Source of the DNA: Mucilaginibacter kameinonensis
GTDB lineage: Bacteria > Bacteroidota > Bacteroidia > Sphingobacteriales > Sphingobacteriaceae
Direction: 5' to 3'
NCBI RefSeq assembly: GCF_003675385.1
Contig: NZ_RCWZ01000004.1
Location: 496,001 to 560,000 of the forward strand
Length of the DNA stretch: 64,000 bases
Below are positions 46,192 to 54,760 of the stretch, one piece after another. Made by a program: the position numbers and the translations under genes. Position 1 is the stretch's first letter; the number at the start of each line of letters is the position of its first letter. The notes below the pieces were generated by a model. That model saw only the letters and a list, made by a program, of their open reading frames with translations, was not told where the DNA came from and did not search any database.

Positions 46192-46530
46192 ATGTTCAAG
46201 TTCAAAAAGGATACACAAACCGAAACAGTCACCGGGGGCATCGCCGCAGGGATCGCTGACCAGATCCTCAGCCAGCAGCGCCGGATTGCTGCAAAACTGA
46301 ACAGGTGGGCCGGCCGCTACCGGGCCGACAAACAGAAAAGGTTCTTATGGCTGTTCTGCGCCCTGTTCATGCTCGCCCTGACCACCAGCCTGCTCCTTAC
46401 CATCCGGATAATCAAGCTGCCCAAACAGGATGGTCACTACCTGCCCGGACACATCGGCCGGGCCTCAGACATCCCGGGCGCAGTTGCGCCCTACCGGCCA
46501 TTAACCGATTCATCGACTTTAAAAAAATAA
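46192..46530 (+). CDS. traL: TraL-type conjugation protein
   Basis: A 112-residue protein with a basic N-terminus, one transmembrane helix (about 52-72; WLFCALFMLALTTSLLLTI) and a proline-containing tail. Named from its position between traK and traM and its size and topology. It starts directly after traK. Confidence 0.75.
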   Translation: MFKFKKDTQTETVTGGIAAGIADQILSQQRRIAAKLNRWAGRYRADKQKRFLWLFCALFMLALTTSLLLTIRIIKLPKQDGHYLPGHIGRASDIPGAVAPYRPLTDSSTLKK

Positions 46531-46535
46531 ACGTT

Positions 46536-47651
46536 ATGGAAAATCAAACCAAGCTGACCAGCCAATCCCCTAACCCTGCCGGGTTGCTGAAAAAAAGAAA
46601 GTTTTACCTGGCGGTTCCTGTACTGATCCTGCCTTTCCTCACCATGGCCTTCTGGGCGCTTGGCGGCGGAAAAGATACAGGCAGATCCGCGGCGGCACCA
46701 TCCAAAGGGCTCAACATGGCCCTGCCATCGGCCCAGTTCAAGGACAAACCCGAAAAAGACAAGATGGCTATTTACCGCTCCGCGGCAAAGGACACATCTT
46801 CCGGCGGAAACGGCGTCAGTAAAAGTTTTATCCAGGCGATGGGATTTACCCCAGGGACAGCCGGAACAACGGACAAGGCGAAAACGGCCGTTATCGGCCA
46901 GTCTGCATACTCCGCCAGCGCCGACCTGCAATCTGCCCGGATAACCGCCAAACTTGCCCAGATCAACCGGCAACTCAACCAACCGGCCCAGCAAAGCAAT
47001 TATTCCCCAGCGACACCTGATCCCCAGGTCAGCAGGCTGGACAAAATGATGAAGCGACTGAATACCCCTCCCGCCGAAGACCCGGAAATGAAGCAACTGG
47101 ATCAGATGCTCAGCAAGATCCAGGCGATCCAGAACCCGGAGCCTGTTAAACCCGCTGTCAGCCCAAAAGAAGAAAACGATTCCGCGTTCAGCGCGATCCC
47201 CGCGGTGGTCGACGGGAGACAGAAGGTCATCAACGGCGGCACGGTACGGCTGAAGCTGACCGATACGGTCACGCTGAAAGGGGTTTTACTGCCCAGCGGC
47301 CAGCTACTTTTCGGGGCCTGCCAGGTCATCAACCAGCGCCTGCTGCTGCATATCCAGAACATAAGGATCGGCAAAAGTATCCTGCCGACCGACCTGACAG
47401 TTTTCAGCCTGGACGGGATGCCGGGCATACCAGCCCCTGAGGCCGAGCTCGGTGAAGCGGCCGGAAGCGGCGCCGGTAACGCTATTGCCGGTATGCAGTT
47501 CCTGGGCATGGACCAGTCGCTGGGCACCCAGGCCGCGGCCGGCGGGATAAACGCGGCCAAAGGCCTGTTCAGCAGGAAAGTCAAAAAGATCAGGGTGAAG
47601 CTTGAGGACAATTTCGCCGTACTGCTCCGCGACAACACCCATAAAAAATAA
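46536..47651 (+). CDS. traM: TraM conjugation protein (VirB10-like)
   Basis: 371 residues from the ATG at 46536 (MENQTKLTSQ), 5 bp after traL; the upstream extension to 46305 covers traL in another frame and is rejected. One membrane helix (about 25-45), a long proline/glutamine-rich periplasmic linker with repeated RLDKMMKRLNTPP-like and QLDQMLSKIQ segments, and a C-terminal barrel domain starting at about 215 with SAIPAVVDGRQKVINGGTVRLKL. TraM spans the periplasm, linking both membranes. The usual next gene, traN, is missing. Confidence 0.92.
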   Translation: MENQTKLTSQSPNPAGLLKKRKFYLAVPVLILPFLTMAFWALGGGKDTGRSAAAPSKGLNMALPSAQFKDKPEKDKMAIYRSAAKDTSSGGNGVSKSFIQAMGFTPGTAGTTDKAKTAVIGQSAYSASADLQSARITAKLAQINRQLNQPAQQSNYSPATPDPQVSRLDKMMKRLNTPPAEDPEMKQLDQMLSKIQAIQNPEPVKPAVSPKEENDSAFSAIPAVVDGRQKVINGGTVRLKLTDTVTLKGVLLPSGQLLFGACQVINQRLLLHIQNIRIGKSILPTDLTVFSLDGMPGIPAPEAELGEAAGSGAGNAIAGMQFLGMDQSLGTQAAAGGINAAKGLFSRKVKKIRVKLEDNFAVLLRDNTHKK

Positions 47652-47657
47652 AAGTCC

Positions 47658-48728
47658 ATGGAAAAATCCCTGAACCGCGTCCTTGAAGCCTGGAAGAGCT
47701 GGGAGGACAAACAGACGCAGATGGAAAAGATTGCCGGCCCCGGCAAGGAGGAAGCCGCCGTGATCCGGCGGTTAAAGCTGGAGCATTTCCAAAAGGCCAG
47801 AAATTTGTTAGCCGGAAATTTACGAAAAGATGAACAGCCCTTCCTGCCGCTGATGAACGCAGCCATCAGGAAACTGGAGAAACAGGTCTATCCCAATATC
47901 CTGGCCCGGCTGTTCTTCCGGCTGAAGCATGCTTTGTTCGATGCACCCGCGCAGCTCAAAGCCCGTGAAACCGAACGCAGGGAGAACATCGAGAGCCTGA
48001 AAGCGGAACTGGTCAAAGCCGGCTTTAAAGATTTCGCGGTCAGACTGGAAGACCGGCTCGACCCGCAATCAGCCAGGCATAGCATAGCGCTGAACAGCCA
48101 GCTGGATCAGAACCGCAGCCTGGACGTTAACCTGATCTTTGAAAAAGATGCCAATGACCAGTTTCAATTCAGGGCCATCGCTGCCACTCTCAAAGATCAG
48201 CAGGGACAACAACCGGAACGGGCATTTCAGTTCTACATGAACGAATGGCCGGGCCTGAAAGCCGCCCACGTAAAAAACTTGCTGGAAGGGCGCGCTGTCC
48301 GGCAGGATTTTACGGATGTCAGCGGCCGGTCGAACAGCCAATGGCTGGAATTACCGGAAACCGGCACCCGGCTTAAAAGATATACCCAGGATTACGGCTA
48401 CGACCTGGCGAAGGTACTGCATGATCCCCAGTTCGGTCCGCTTCAAAGCCCGAACGGCATGGATTCCCTGATCGGGAAGCTGGAACAGGGGCATATGGTT
48501 CCGGTCAAATGGGCCCATGCCAATGGCCAGGAATTAGTTTACATCAAAGCGGACCCGGCCGGAGGCGGCATCAGCATGACCGACAGCATGCAGAAAGCGG
48601 TCCGGCCGGAACAACTGAACCAGAAACTGGAAAACCGGCAGGAAAAACAACAGGCAGTCATTAAACATCTCCACCAGCCACAGGAAATCAAACAGCAAAG
48701 AAAAAGGAGCCGGGGGATTAACCATTAA
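47658..48728 (+). CDS. DUF3945-type protein, one repeat module
   Basis: A 356-residue soluble protein. Residues about 113-205 hold a module beginning LVKAGFKDFAVRLEDRL, and the C-terminal half (about 190-310) has the DUF3945 landmarks LLEGRAV, WLEL and YGYDLAKVL. It is homologous to the C-terminal part of the next protein. No catalytic motif is evident. Starting 6 bp after traM, it takes the place where traN is expected. Genes of this kind are common on Bacteroidota conjugative elements; their task is not known to me. Confidence 0.72.
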   Translation: MEKSLNRVLEAWKSWEDKQTQMEKIAGPGKEEAAVIRRLKLEHFQKARNLLAGNLRKDEQPFLPLMNAAIRKLEKQVYPNILARLFFRLKHALFDAPAQLKARETERRENIESLKAELVKAGFKDFAVRLEDRLDPQSARHSIALNSQLDQNRSLDVNLIFEKDANDQFQFRAIAATLKDQQGQQPERAFQFYMNEWPGLKAAHVKNLLEGRAVRQDFTDVSGRSNSQWLELPETGTRLKRYTQDYGYDLAKVLHDPQFGPLQSPNGMDSLIGKLEQGHMVPVKWAHANGQELVYIKADPAGGGISMTDSMQKAVRPEQLNQKLENRQEKQQAVIKHLHQPQEIKQQRKRSRGINH

Positions 48729-48737
48729 ATTACAGCC

Positions 48738-50342
48738 ATGGACAGCAGCGTCAATTTTCAGGAATTAAAGGAAGAGCTCAGGGAGCTGGGTTTTTCAGAC
48801 CCGAGGGTGACCAACCGGGTAGGTGAAATGATCTTCAAACAGGATCATTACGGCTGGGTGATGAGCGACCTGCAGAAACATGGACAGGAGGAATCATACT
48901 TTATCTTCGATTTCGGGCGCGGCGACGACGGGCGGCTTAACCTCCTTTATTACGCGGGCCACCTGTCGGTGAACGGGGACCTCGGCAACGAGCGGTTCCA
49001 GCATTTCCTGCCCGGTGTCCCAGGGGTGCAGGCACTCCGGCTCCTGGATGAACGTGCCAAATACCCCGAACTCGACTTTAACAGCTGCTATACCCCGCTG
49101 AGCCTCAAAGAAGTCAAAATCAGGCTGGAAGCCTTTAAATTACCGGTCCCCCTGGAAAAAAAGCTCCAGCCCATCATGGTCCAACTGACCGAAACTGGTT
49201 TTAATGACCCCAATCTATGCAGGGCTCTGCAACAAAAGATCGAAGAACGGCAGGAGCGTTTTTACCTTGAATCGCTTTCACCAAGCGGCCGGCATGACAT
49301 TCTTTTTACGCTCAATTTTGCGCCTGATACCTCCGGCCAAACCCGCCTGGATAATTACCGCGGCTGTTTCGTATCCCAGGATCCGATTGCCCGGCAAAAG
49401 ACAGTATCCGAACTTTACCATCCCGCTATCGGTGAGCATTTCGAAGCCGCCGTCAACAAACAACTGGCCACAACACTGCTGGAAACCCGGCCGACCGTAA
49501 AACCATCGGGGTATTATTACAATACCCCTCCCCTGACCGATAAACAAGTAACACAACTTTTAAATCAAAATAGTATGAACACACAAAATGTAGAGTTTCT
49601 GAAGAACAGCCTGCTGAACCTGGGGTTCGGCGACAAGATCAATGACCTGCTGGAGAAAAAGATCCAGGCAAAAGAACCGGAGTTCGCCCTGCTGACCAGC
49701 ATGACCTATAACCAGAAAGATGTGGCCTATGCCCTGCACTTCAAGGCCGGAAACGAAGGCGACATGTACTTTTTCAACAAGTTCGATGCCGCCCTAAACA
49801 GCAAGCCCGACGAAAAACAAAGTTTCTACATCAATAAAGGCAATGGCATTACGGCCAAAGAAGCCTTTAACCTGATGGAAGGGCGCGCCGTACACAAGAC
49901 GCTTTTCAATAAAGAGGACGAAAAATACCAGGCCTGGCTGAAACTTGACGACGACAACCTGTCCCCCGGCGGCAATAAGCTCTTCAAGCGCTGGAACGAG
50001 AATTATGGCTTCGATGTGGAAAAAGTGCTTTCCGGTAAAGGCATCAAAGAAATGGCGACTGCGGAAGGACAGGAAGCCCTGATCAAATCCTTAAAAAAAG
50101 GAAACGCGCAACAGGTCACCGTTGATATCAACGGCAAAGAACAAAAATTCTTCGTAACCGCTAACCCCCAGTTCAAAACCGTGGATGTATTCGATAACAA
50201 AATGAAAAAGGTCAAACGGGAGGAACTATTGCAACCGGAACAAAAACAAAGCAACAGCCAAAAACAAGACAACAAACAAAACCAGGGAAAGCAGCAAAAG
50301 GAGGAGCTGCCTGCAAAAAAGCAGAAGAGAGTTAAAGTATAA
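48738..50342 (+). CDS. DUF3945-type protein with three repeat modules
   Basis: A 534-residue soluble protein containing three related modules, each opening with a helix ending in GF plus a polar pair: LRELGFSDPRVTNRVGEMI (about 12), LTETGFNDPNLCRALQQKI (about 151), LLNLGFGDKINDLLEKKI (about 291). The third module runs into the DUF3945 domain (LMEGRAV, YQAWLKLDDD, YGFDVEKVL, FFVTANPQFKTVDVFD). A lysine/glutamine-rich tail closes it, suggesting nucleic-acid contact. It is the last gene of the tra transcript, which ends at the terminator 50353-50389. Confidence 0.72.
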   Translation: MDSSVNFQELKEELRELGFSDPRVTNRVGEMIFKQDHYGWVMSDLQKHGQEESYFIFDFGRGDDGRLNLLYYAGHLSVNGDLGNERFQHFLPGVPGVQALRLLDERAKYPELDFNSCYTPLSLKEVKIRLEAFKLPVPLEKKLQPIMVQLTETGFNDPNLCRALQQKIEERQERFYLESLSPSGRHDILFTLNFAPDTSGQTRLDNYRGCFVSQDPIARQKTVSELYHPAIGEHFEAAVNKQLATTLLETRPTVKPSGYYYNTPPLTDKQVTQLLNQNSMNTQNVEFLKNSLLNLGFGDKINDLLEKKIQAKEPEFALLTSMTYNQKDVAYALHFKAGNEGDMYFFNKFDAALNSKPDEKQSFYINKGNGITAKEAFNLMEGRAVHKTLFNKEDEKYQAWLKLDDDNLSPGGNKLFKRWNENYGFDVEKVLSGKGIKEMATAEGQEALIKSLKKGNAQQVTVDINGKEQKFFVTANPQFKTVDVFDNKMKKVKREELLQPEQKQSNSQKQDNKQNQGKQQKEELPAKKQKRVKV

Positions 50343-50352
50343 ATTCATCACA

Positions 50353-50389
50353 AGAGACTGTATCATTTGATTTATGATACAGCCTCTTT
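50353..50389 (+). terminator. Intrinsic terminator of the tra operon
   Basis: CTGTATCAT (50358-50366) and ATGATACAG (50374-50382) make a perfect 9-bp stem with a 7-nt loop, extended by AGAG/CTCT across one mismatch, and TTT follows. It lies about 10 bp after the last tra-operon stop. Confidence 0.75.
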
Positions 50390-50396
50390 ATTAGAA

Positions 50397-50439
50397 GTGC
50401 GCCCACCTGAACTCGAACCCTGGACCAAAAAATTATGAG
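50397..50439 (-). pseudogene. tRNA 3'-half remnant with CAT anticodon (possible att scar)
   Basis: Read on the minus strand, the anticodon loop CTCATAA leads with exactly 17 nt between anticodon and T-loop to TTCGAGT, then 12 nt and an A at the discriminator position. Those lengths are canonical. Stems no longer pair well (T-stem CAGGG against TCAGG; anticodon stem lost) and no D-arm precedes, so it is not a functional tRNA. Such 3' halves are typical traces of integration at tRNA genes. CAT would be Met or Ile2. Confidence 0.5.
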
Positions 50440-50661
50440 CGTAAAATAATATCGTTTCCTTTAGAAGTAAAACCATGTTCATCGGTTTACAAGAGCTAAT
50501 TTAAACTATCTAGTCCAATGGAAAAGTGATGAAATATGAACCTTCGGTAATCGACAGCCAACTCGATCTTTTTCGACTCACGGCAATCGCATCCACAACC
50601 TAGCTGGTATTTTAACGGTCAAAGCTTTCTGCAAAAATCTGATAACATTCATTTTCATATC
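50440..50661. other. Intergenic region between the tra operon and the defence island
   Basis: Together with the terminator and tRNA remnant, the gap is 319 bp. After 50440 the sequence is AT-rich and I see no further gene, repeat or promoter that stands out. Confidence 0.5.
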
Positions 50662-51186
50662 ATGAAAAATATAAAATCGATTGATTCATTACTTGGTGTT
50701 AAGCTTGCTGACTGCTACTTTAGAACGCACTTCCCTTTTGATGATGATCAAAAGATTAGATTTAAAATGGGCGTATTCTTAGAAGCCGTTGAGGATCTGG
50801 GCCGGCCGAAATTAATACCTCTGGTTAAGGATATCGCTGAAATGCTGATCACAAGCTCAAAAAACAGTGATAAACAAGACGGATTCGATTTAGAAAGGCC
50901 TATGAGAACCTTAGCAAGTATTGTTCGCCCATCCGATGAGGACTGGATCTTAAGCAAATTGGGGGAAACTGACTTTGGTCCGGGGCTTGAATTTCCTCAA
51001 CTTAGGCAGGCAATAGAATGTTTTGCGCGCATCGGAAGCATAAAATCTTTACCATATATACAAAAGGTTGCTATTGAGCATAAAGAAAAAACCTATGTCC
51101 CGAATGTATGTCAACTTGCATATGAACAGATCTGTAATCGTGAAAAAACATCGAAGGCAAAGGATATTTTAACGGCCAAACTATAA
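50662..51186 (+). CDS. Unknown all-helical protein, possibly HEAT-like
   Basis: A 174-residue soluble protein with regularly spaced amphipathic helices, such as PKLIPLVKDIAEMLI and FPQLRQAIECFARIGSIKSLPYIQKVA, a pattern resembling HEAT-type repeats. No known family or catalytic motif is recognised. It starts the region of lower GC right of the tra operon and is convergent with the nuclease gene 14 bp away. Confidence 0.6.
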   Translation: MKNIKSIDSLLGVKLADCYFRTHFPFDDDQKIRFKMGVFLEAVEDLGRPKLIPLVKDIAEMLITSSKNSDKQDGFDLERPMRTLASIVRPSDEDWILSKLGETDFGPGLEFPQLRQAIECFARIGSIKSLPYIQKVAIEHKEKTYVPNVCQLAYEQICNREKTSKAKDILTAKL

Positions 51187-51199
51187 TTAGACTCAGCTC

Positions 51200-52684
51200 C
51201 TATTGAACTTTATCGGCCAAAGTCCCTTCCGAGGGTGGCTTGTTTTCCCAAGGTTCCTGCATGCCAGGAAGTAAAAGCACCGGAATTATTACACTTTTAT
51301 ACCCTTTTGTCATTGGAGCCAAAAATAACCGCTCATTAAAAGATGGCGAGATCAATAGGCGCTCGTTATTTTTTATTTTCAGATTAAGGGTCGTCTCCAG
51401 TTCCACAATGCCCAGGGTTTTTAGAAAATATTTATTCAAAGTCTGATTCTTATAATCGCCGGCAAAACGTTCCATCATCTTCTGGAGTAGATACGATCTA
51501 CCCAGCTCATTCACCTGCTCATCATGCTGTCCCCCTCCCTTCCTCGAATTAACCAAAATAGGATCCGGATGGATTGCTCCTGTCAATGCGGACGGCGACC
51601 ATTTCATTAAACTAATGTAGTCCGTATAATATGCTTTTTTGATCTTCAGGTCACCCTGTATTTTCATGACCGCTTTGAAAAACCTTTCGTCGATTAGTTC
51701 CTGATATTCAGGGGAACCCAGTACCAGCAAAATGACGCTCTCTTTCAGAAACAGTTCAAAAAACCTCAGGGTATGTTTGATCGTGCCATTTCGTAAGTGA
51801 GTGCGAAGCGTAAATTTACCGTTTCCGGCCAGGATAATACCAGCATCGGATATTGTCCCAATGGCCTCTCGGATATCTTCTTCAGAGATCTTACCGGTCA
51901 CCGGCCTTACTTCCTGGATGGATTTCCTGCTGAGCATGTATTTCATGTCAACCGGCCCTTTGGCGACGAGCAAAATCGAAAGCACATATTTAACGACCGA
52001 AAGCATGCGCAGGCGTTCGGTCTCTTCGGCGCGCAGATCAACGTAATTGCGATAGACGGTATTTTGCACCACAAGATCTGCCAGCATTTTAGCCGGTCGT
52101 GCATCTAATGAACGTCCATCGGCTGAAAATATGGTAAAACTTTCGTCACTGAATACAAGCAGCCAGTAGCAAACTTTCTGGTAGTAAAGTATCTCGCTTT
52201 GAATGACCGCCTTCGAAGTCAGGCTTTTTGCTACCATTATCAATTCCGCTACAGGTAAAATATTGTCTTTAGCGCGCAGAGCCCGGAGCAGGTCCTCGCC
52301 ATCGATGAGCTGAATACCCTCCCCGCAGTTGGACAGATTTTTATAATGCCCATGTACATTGCCGTTAACGCCGTTCAACGCGATAAAACAACCCTGGATA
52401 TTTTTCGCTTGCCCGTGCTCTTTGGCGTAAAGCTTCCCAAGGAATTTCAGCCAATCAGGGATACCCAAAGGGGTCTTATAAGCTTTACATTCGCAGATCA
52501 CCTCATGAAAGATAACCTTGGCTACGCCGGGTTGCCGAAACCTCGCGCTGACGTCGATCTCGTCCCCTCCCGCTCCAACTTCGTTGGTAACCACTTTTTC
52601 GTATCCGAGATGGCCAAGGATATATTTAGTGAGTTCTTCCAATTGATGGCCCTTATCGTCCGTATTTTTTCCGAGGATGATCAT
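51200..52684 (-). CDS. Mrr-like restriction endonuclease fold protein
   Basis: A 494-residue protein. The N-terminal domain (about 8-115) has the PD-(D/E)xK nuclease core: E16/E17 in the first helix, D44 in GGDEID, and E65-C66-K67, in the order expected for Mrr-type enzymes. The long C-terminal part (about 180-494) contains a helix-turn-helix-like stretch (EEDIREAIGTISDAGIIL) but no recognised motif; it may sense or bind a target. It is divergent from the OLD nuclease gene with a 231-bp gap, and could be a separate defence gene or a partner. Confidence 0.72.
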   Translation of the reverse strand: MIILGKNTDDKGHQLEELTKYILGHLGYEKVVTNEVGAGGDEIDVSARFRQPGVAKVIFHEVICECKAYKTPLGIPDWLKFLGKLYAKEHGQAKNIQGCFIALNGVNGNVHGHYKNLSNCGEGIQLIDGEDLLRALRAKDNILPVAELIMVAKSLTSKAVIQSEILYYQKVCYWLLVFSDESFTIFSADGRSLDARPAKMLADLVVQNTVYRNYVDLRAEETERLRMLSVVKYVLSILLVAKGPVDMKYMLSRKSIQEVRPVTGKISEEDIREAIGTISDAGIILAGNGKFTLRTHLRNGTIKHTLRFFELFLKESVILLVLGSPEYQELIDERFFKAVMKIQGDLKIKKAYYTDYISLMKWSPSALTGAIHPDPILVNSRKGGGQHDEQVNELGRSYLLQKMMERFAGDYKNQTLNKYFLKTLGIVELETTLNLKIKNNERLLISPSFNERLFLAPMTKGYKSVIIPVLLLPGMQEPWENKPPSEGTLADKVQ

Positions 52685-52915
52685 GTCAGGTTTAGCTTAT
52701 ACAGTATATAAAATGTAATATTAAATAAGGGGCTGCGAAAAACCTAAATAATCAATGGCATTCTGCGATGATTAGTCAAAACTGCTAAAAACTGGTTTGA
52801 TTACACCACAGTTTTTCATTTGGCCGGACGGATAAATGCTTTTCTTATGATGTATAAGGATATGATTTCAAAAAATAAATATCTTTATTCTTGTTTATAG
52901 ATCTTATCCCTTATT
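52685..52915. other. Divergent promoter region between the Mrr-like and OLD-nuclease genes
   Basis: This 231-bp AT-rich gap must contain promoters for both directions. On the plus strand TATCTTTA (52880-52887) and TATTCTTG (52886-52893) are near matches to the -7 consensus, 23-36 bp before the OLD start. No clear operator is seen. Confidence 0.4.
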
Positions 52916-54760
52916 ATGTTTTTAGTAAACCTGAAGCTTTGGAATTTCCGAATTTTCGGAAATAACAAACCGTTTGACCTGCTCCGTCCCCACCTGAATC
53001 TCACCTTTAATCAAGGTATCAATGTATTAATCGGTGAAAACGATTCCGGGAAAACCGCGATAATCGATGCCATTAAAATCGTTCTAAAGACGCATAGTAC
53101 AGAATGGATAAGGGTCGAGGAAGAAGATTTTTTCCAGGATTCCGAAAGGTTCAGGATCGAATGTAGGTTTAAAGGCTTCACGGATGACGAGGCCAAATAT
53201 TTTACGGAATGGCTGGATTGGGAGACTGGCCCAAATGGAGGAGAACCCTACCTGACTGTTTATTATGACGTATCCCGGCGGAACGGCAGGATCATGCCAA
53301 CGGATATCAAGGCAGGTATAGATGATACGGGCCATGTCATGAATGCAGAAGCAAAGGAGATGCTACGCACGACATACTTGCGCCCGTTGAGGGATGCCAA
53401 AAGCGAACTTTCGCCCAAACGTAATTCCAGATTATCCCAGATCCTTTATTCGCACAAAGCCTTTCAAGATAAGAAAAATCACAGGCTGATCACCCTGGCC
53501 AAATTACTGAATGAGGAGATCGCTGGCTACTTCAAAGGACAGAGCGCGGACGGTCAAAGCCTTACGTCCGAGAATGACCTACTGGGCAAGGATGTTAAAG
53601 AAGTTATAGACGAATACCTGAGGCGGTTTTCTAACAAGTCGACAGAATTTAAAATGACGCGTGCCGAACTCAAAGGTATCCTCGAATCTTTAAGCTTGTT
53701 GTTCCAGGATGGCTATAACCTTGGACTAGGTAGCCACAACCTGCTTTGTATCGCCTCAGAGCTACTTCATCTCAAAAAGAACAACTGGGATGGCCTTCGT
53801 CTGGGTCTGATCGAAGAGATTGAAGCGCATCTCCATCCCCAGGTACAGTTACAGGTGGTCGAAACACTGAAGGCACATTCCGCCGATATGCAGCTTATCT
53901 TTACCACTCACAGCCCAAATATCGGTTCAAAGATTCCCTTGGAAAACCTGATCATCTGCCACGGTGGCAAAGTTTTCCCGCTCCGGAAGGGGACTACCGA
54001 ACTCGACGACGAAGATTACCAGTTCCTGGAGATATTCCTCGACACGACTAAGGCCAATCTATTTTTCGCCAAGGGGATAATCCTGGTCGAGGGTTGGGCG
54101 GAAGAGCTGCTGGTTCCTTCCCTCGCCAAAGCTATCGGAATTGATCTTACAGCCCACGGCGTTGCCATTATCAATGTGGGTAGTACCGCATATCTAAGGT
54201 ATTCGAAGATCTTTCAAAGGAAAGAGGCCCCGTTGATGGAAATCCCCGTCGCTATCGTTACTGATGTGGATATCAGAACATATGAAAAATCGCAAAAAAA
54301 GGATGCCGCCGGTAAACTGGAGCTGGATACTGAGGGAAAGAGCACTTACGTTTACATCAAACGGGATGGTCCGACAGTCGAATCAGAAACCAAAGCCGCG
54401 GTTAAACAAAAGGACGAATCATCGGGGATCATTCAGTACTACATCGGTGACAAATGGACCCTGGAATATGCCCTTTACCATTCGGAAGCTTTGCAAGTGT
54501 TGTTTAAGGAACTTGCGGAAAAAGTACACAGTAAAACGGACTGGAAAACAGGCTGGGAGGCCAAGCTTGCGGAAAAGCTGATCGAGAAACGGCTTGATAA
54601 AACGGAGATCGCCTACCGGCTGGCAAATACGATCAATCAGCACCTCGTCAAAGACCCTGAGCGGCTGCTCTCCCCTTTAAAAGAAATAAACCTCGCCGAT
54701 AGCGATTCGGATGCTATCGGCTATCTGTTAAAAGCCATTAGACATGCCTCAGGAAATTAA
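52916..54760 (+). CDS. gajA: OLD-family ATPase/TOPRIM nuclease (Gabija GajA-like)
   Basis: A 614-residue protein with an ABC/SMC-type ATPase half and a C-terminal TOPRIM nuclease. Walker A GENDSGKT lies at 40-47, the Walker B-like EEIEAHLHP near 300 and the switch histidine in TTHSP near 328. The TOPRIM glutamate is in LVEGWAEELLVP (about 391) and the metal-binding aspartates in TDVDIRTYEK (about 449). OLD proteins followed by a UvrD-like helicase are class 2 and define the Gabija anti-phage system, where GajA cuts DNA when nucleotide levels fall. The next gene overlaps by 17 bp. Activity in this strain is inferred. Confidence 0.85.
   Translation: MFLVNLKLWNFRIFGNNKPFDLLRPHLNLTFNQGINVLIGENDSGKTAIIDAIKIVLKTHSTEWIRVEEEDFFQDSERFRIECRFKGFTDDEAKYFTEWLDWETGPNGGEPYLTVYYDVSRRNGRIMPTDIKAGIDDTGHVMNAEAKEMLRTTYLRPLRDAKSELSPKRNSRLSQILYSHKAFQDKKNHRLITLAKLLNEEIAGYFKGQSADGQSLTSENDLLGKDVKEVIDEYLRRFSNKSTEFKMTRAELKGILESLSLLFQDGYNLGLGSHNLLCIASELLHLKKNNWDGLRLGLIEEIEAHLHPQVQLQVVETLKAHSADMQLIFTTHSPNIGSKIPLENLIICHGGKVFPLRKGTTELDDEDYQFLEIFLDTTKANLFFAKGIILVEGWAEELLVPSLAKAIGIDLTAHGVAIINVGSTAYLRYSKIFQRKEAPLMEIPVAIVTDVDIRTYEKSQKKDAAGKLELDTEGKSTYVYIKRDGPTVESETKAAVKQKDESSGIIQYYIGDKWTLEYALYHSEALQVLFKELAEKVHSKTDWKTGWEAKLAEKLIEKRLDKTEIAYRLANTINQHLVKDPERLLSPLKEINLADSDSDAIGYLLKAIRHASGN

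Noticed and set aside
46305-46535. N-terminal extension of the TraM frame
   Set aside because: It overlaps traL in another frame; the natural start at 46536 opens on a typical TraM N-terminus.
46491-47096. Minus-strand open frame of 201 codons opposite traL/traM
   Set aside because: Shadow of the traM coding strand without domain features.
47102-47866. Long minus-strand open frame of 254 codons opposite traM
   Set aside because: A result of GC-rich codon use in the tra genes; the translation is Ser/Pro/Phe-rich, with no motif, and lies opposite two well-supported genes.
50397-50439. Functional tRNA gene
   Set aside because: No D-arm or acceptor 5' strand, and T-stem and anticodon stem no longer pair; kept only as a remnant.
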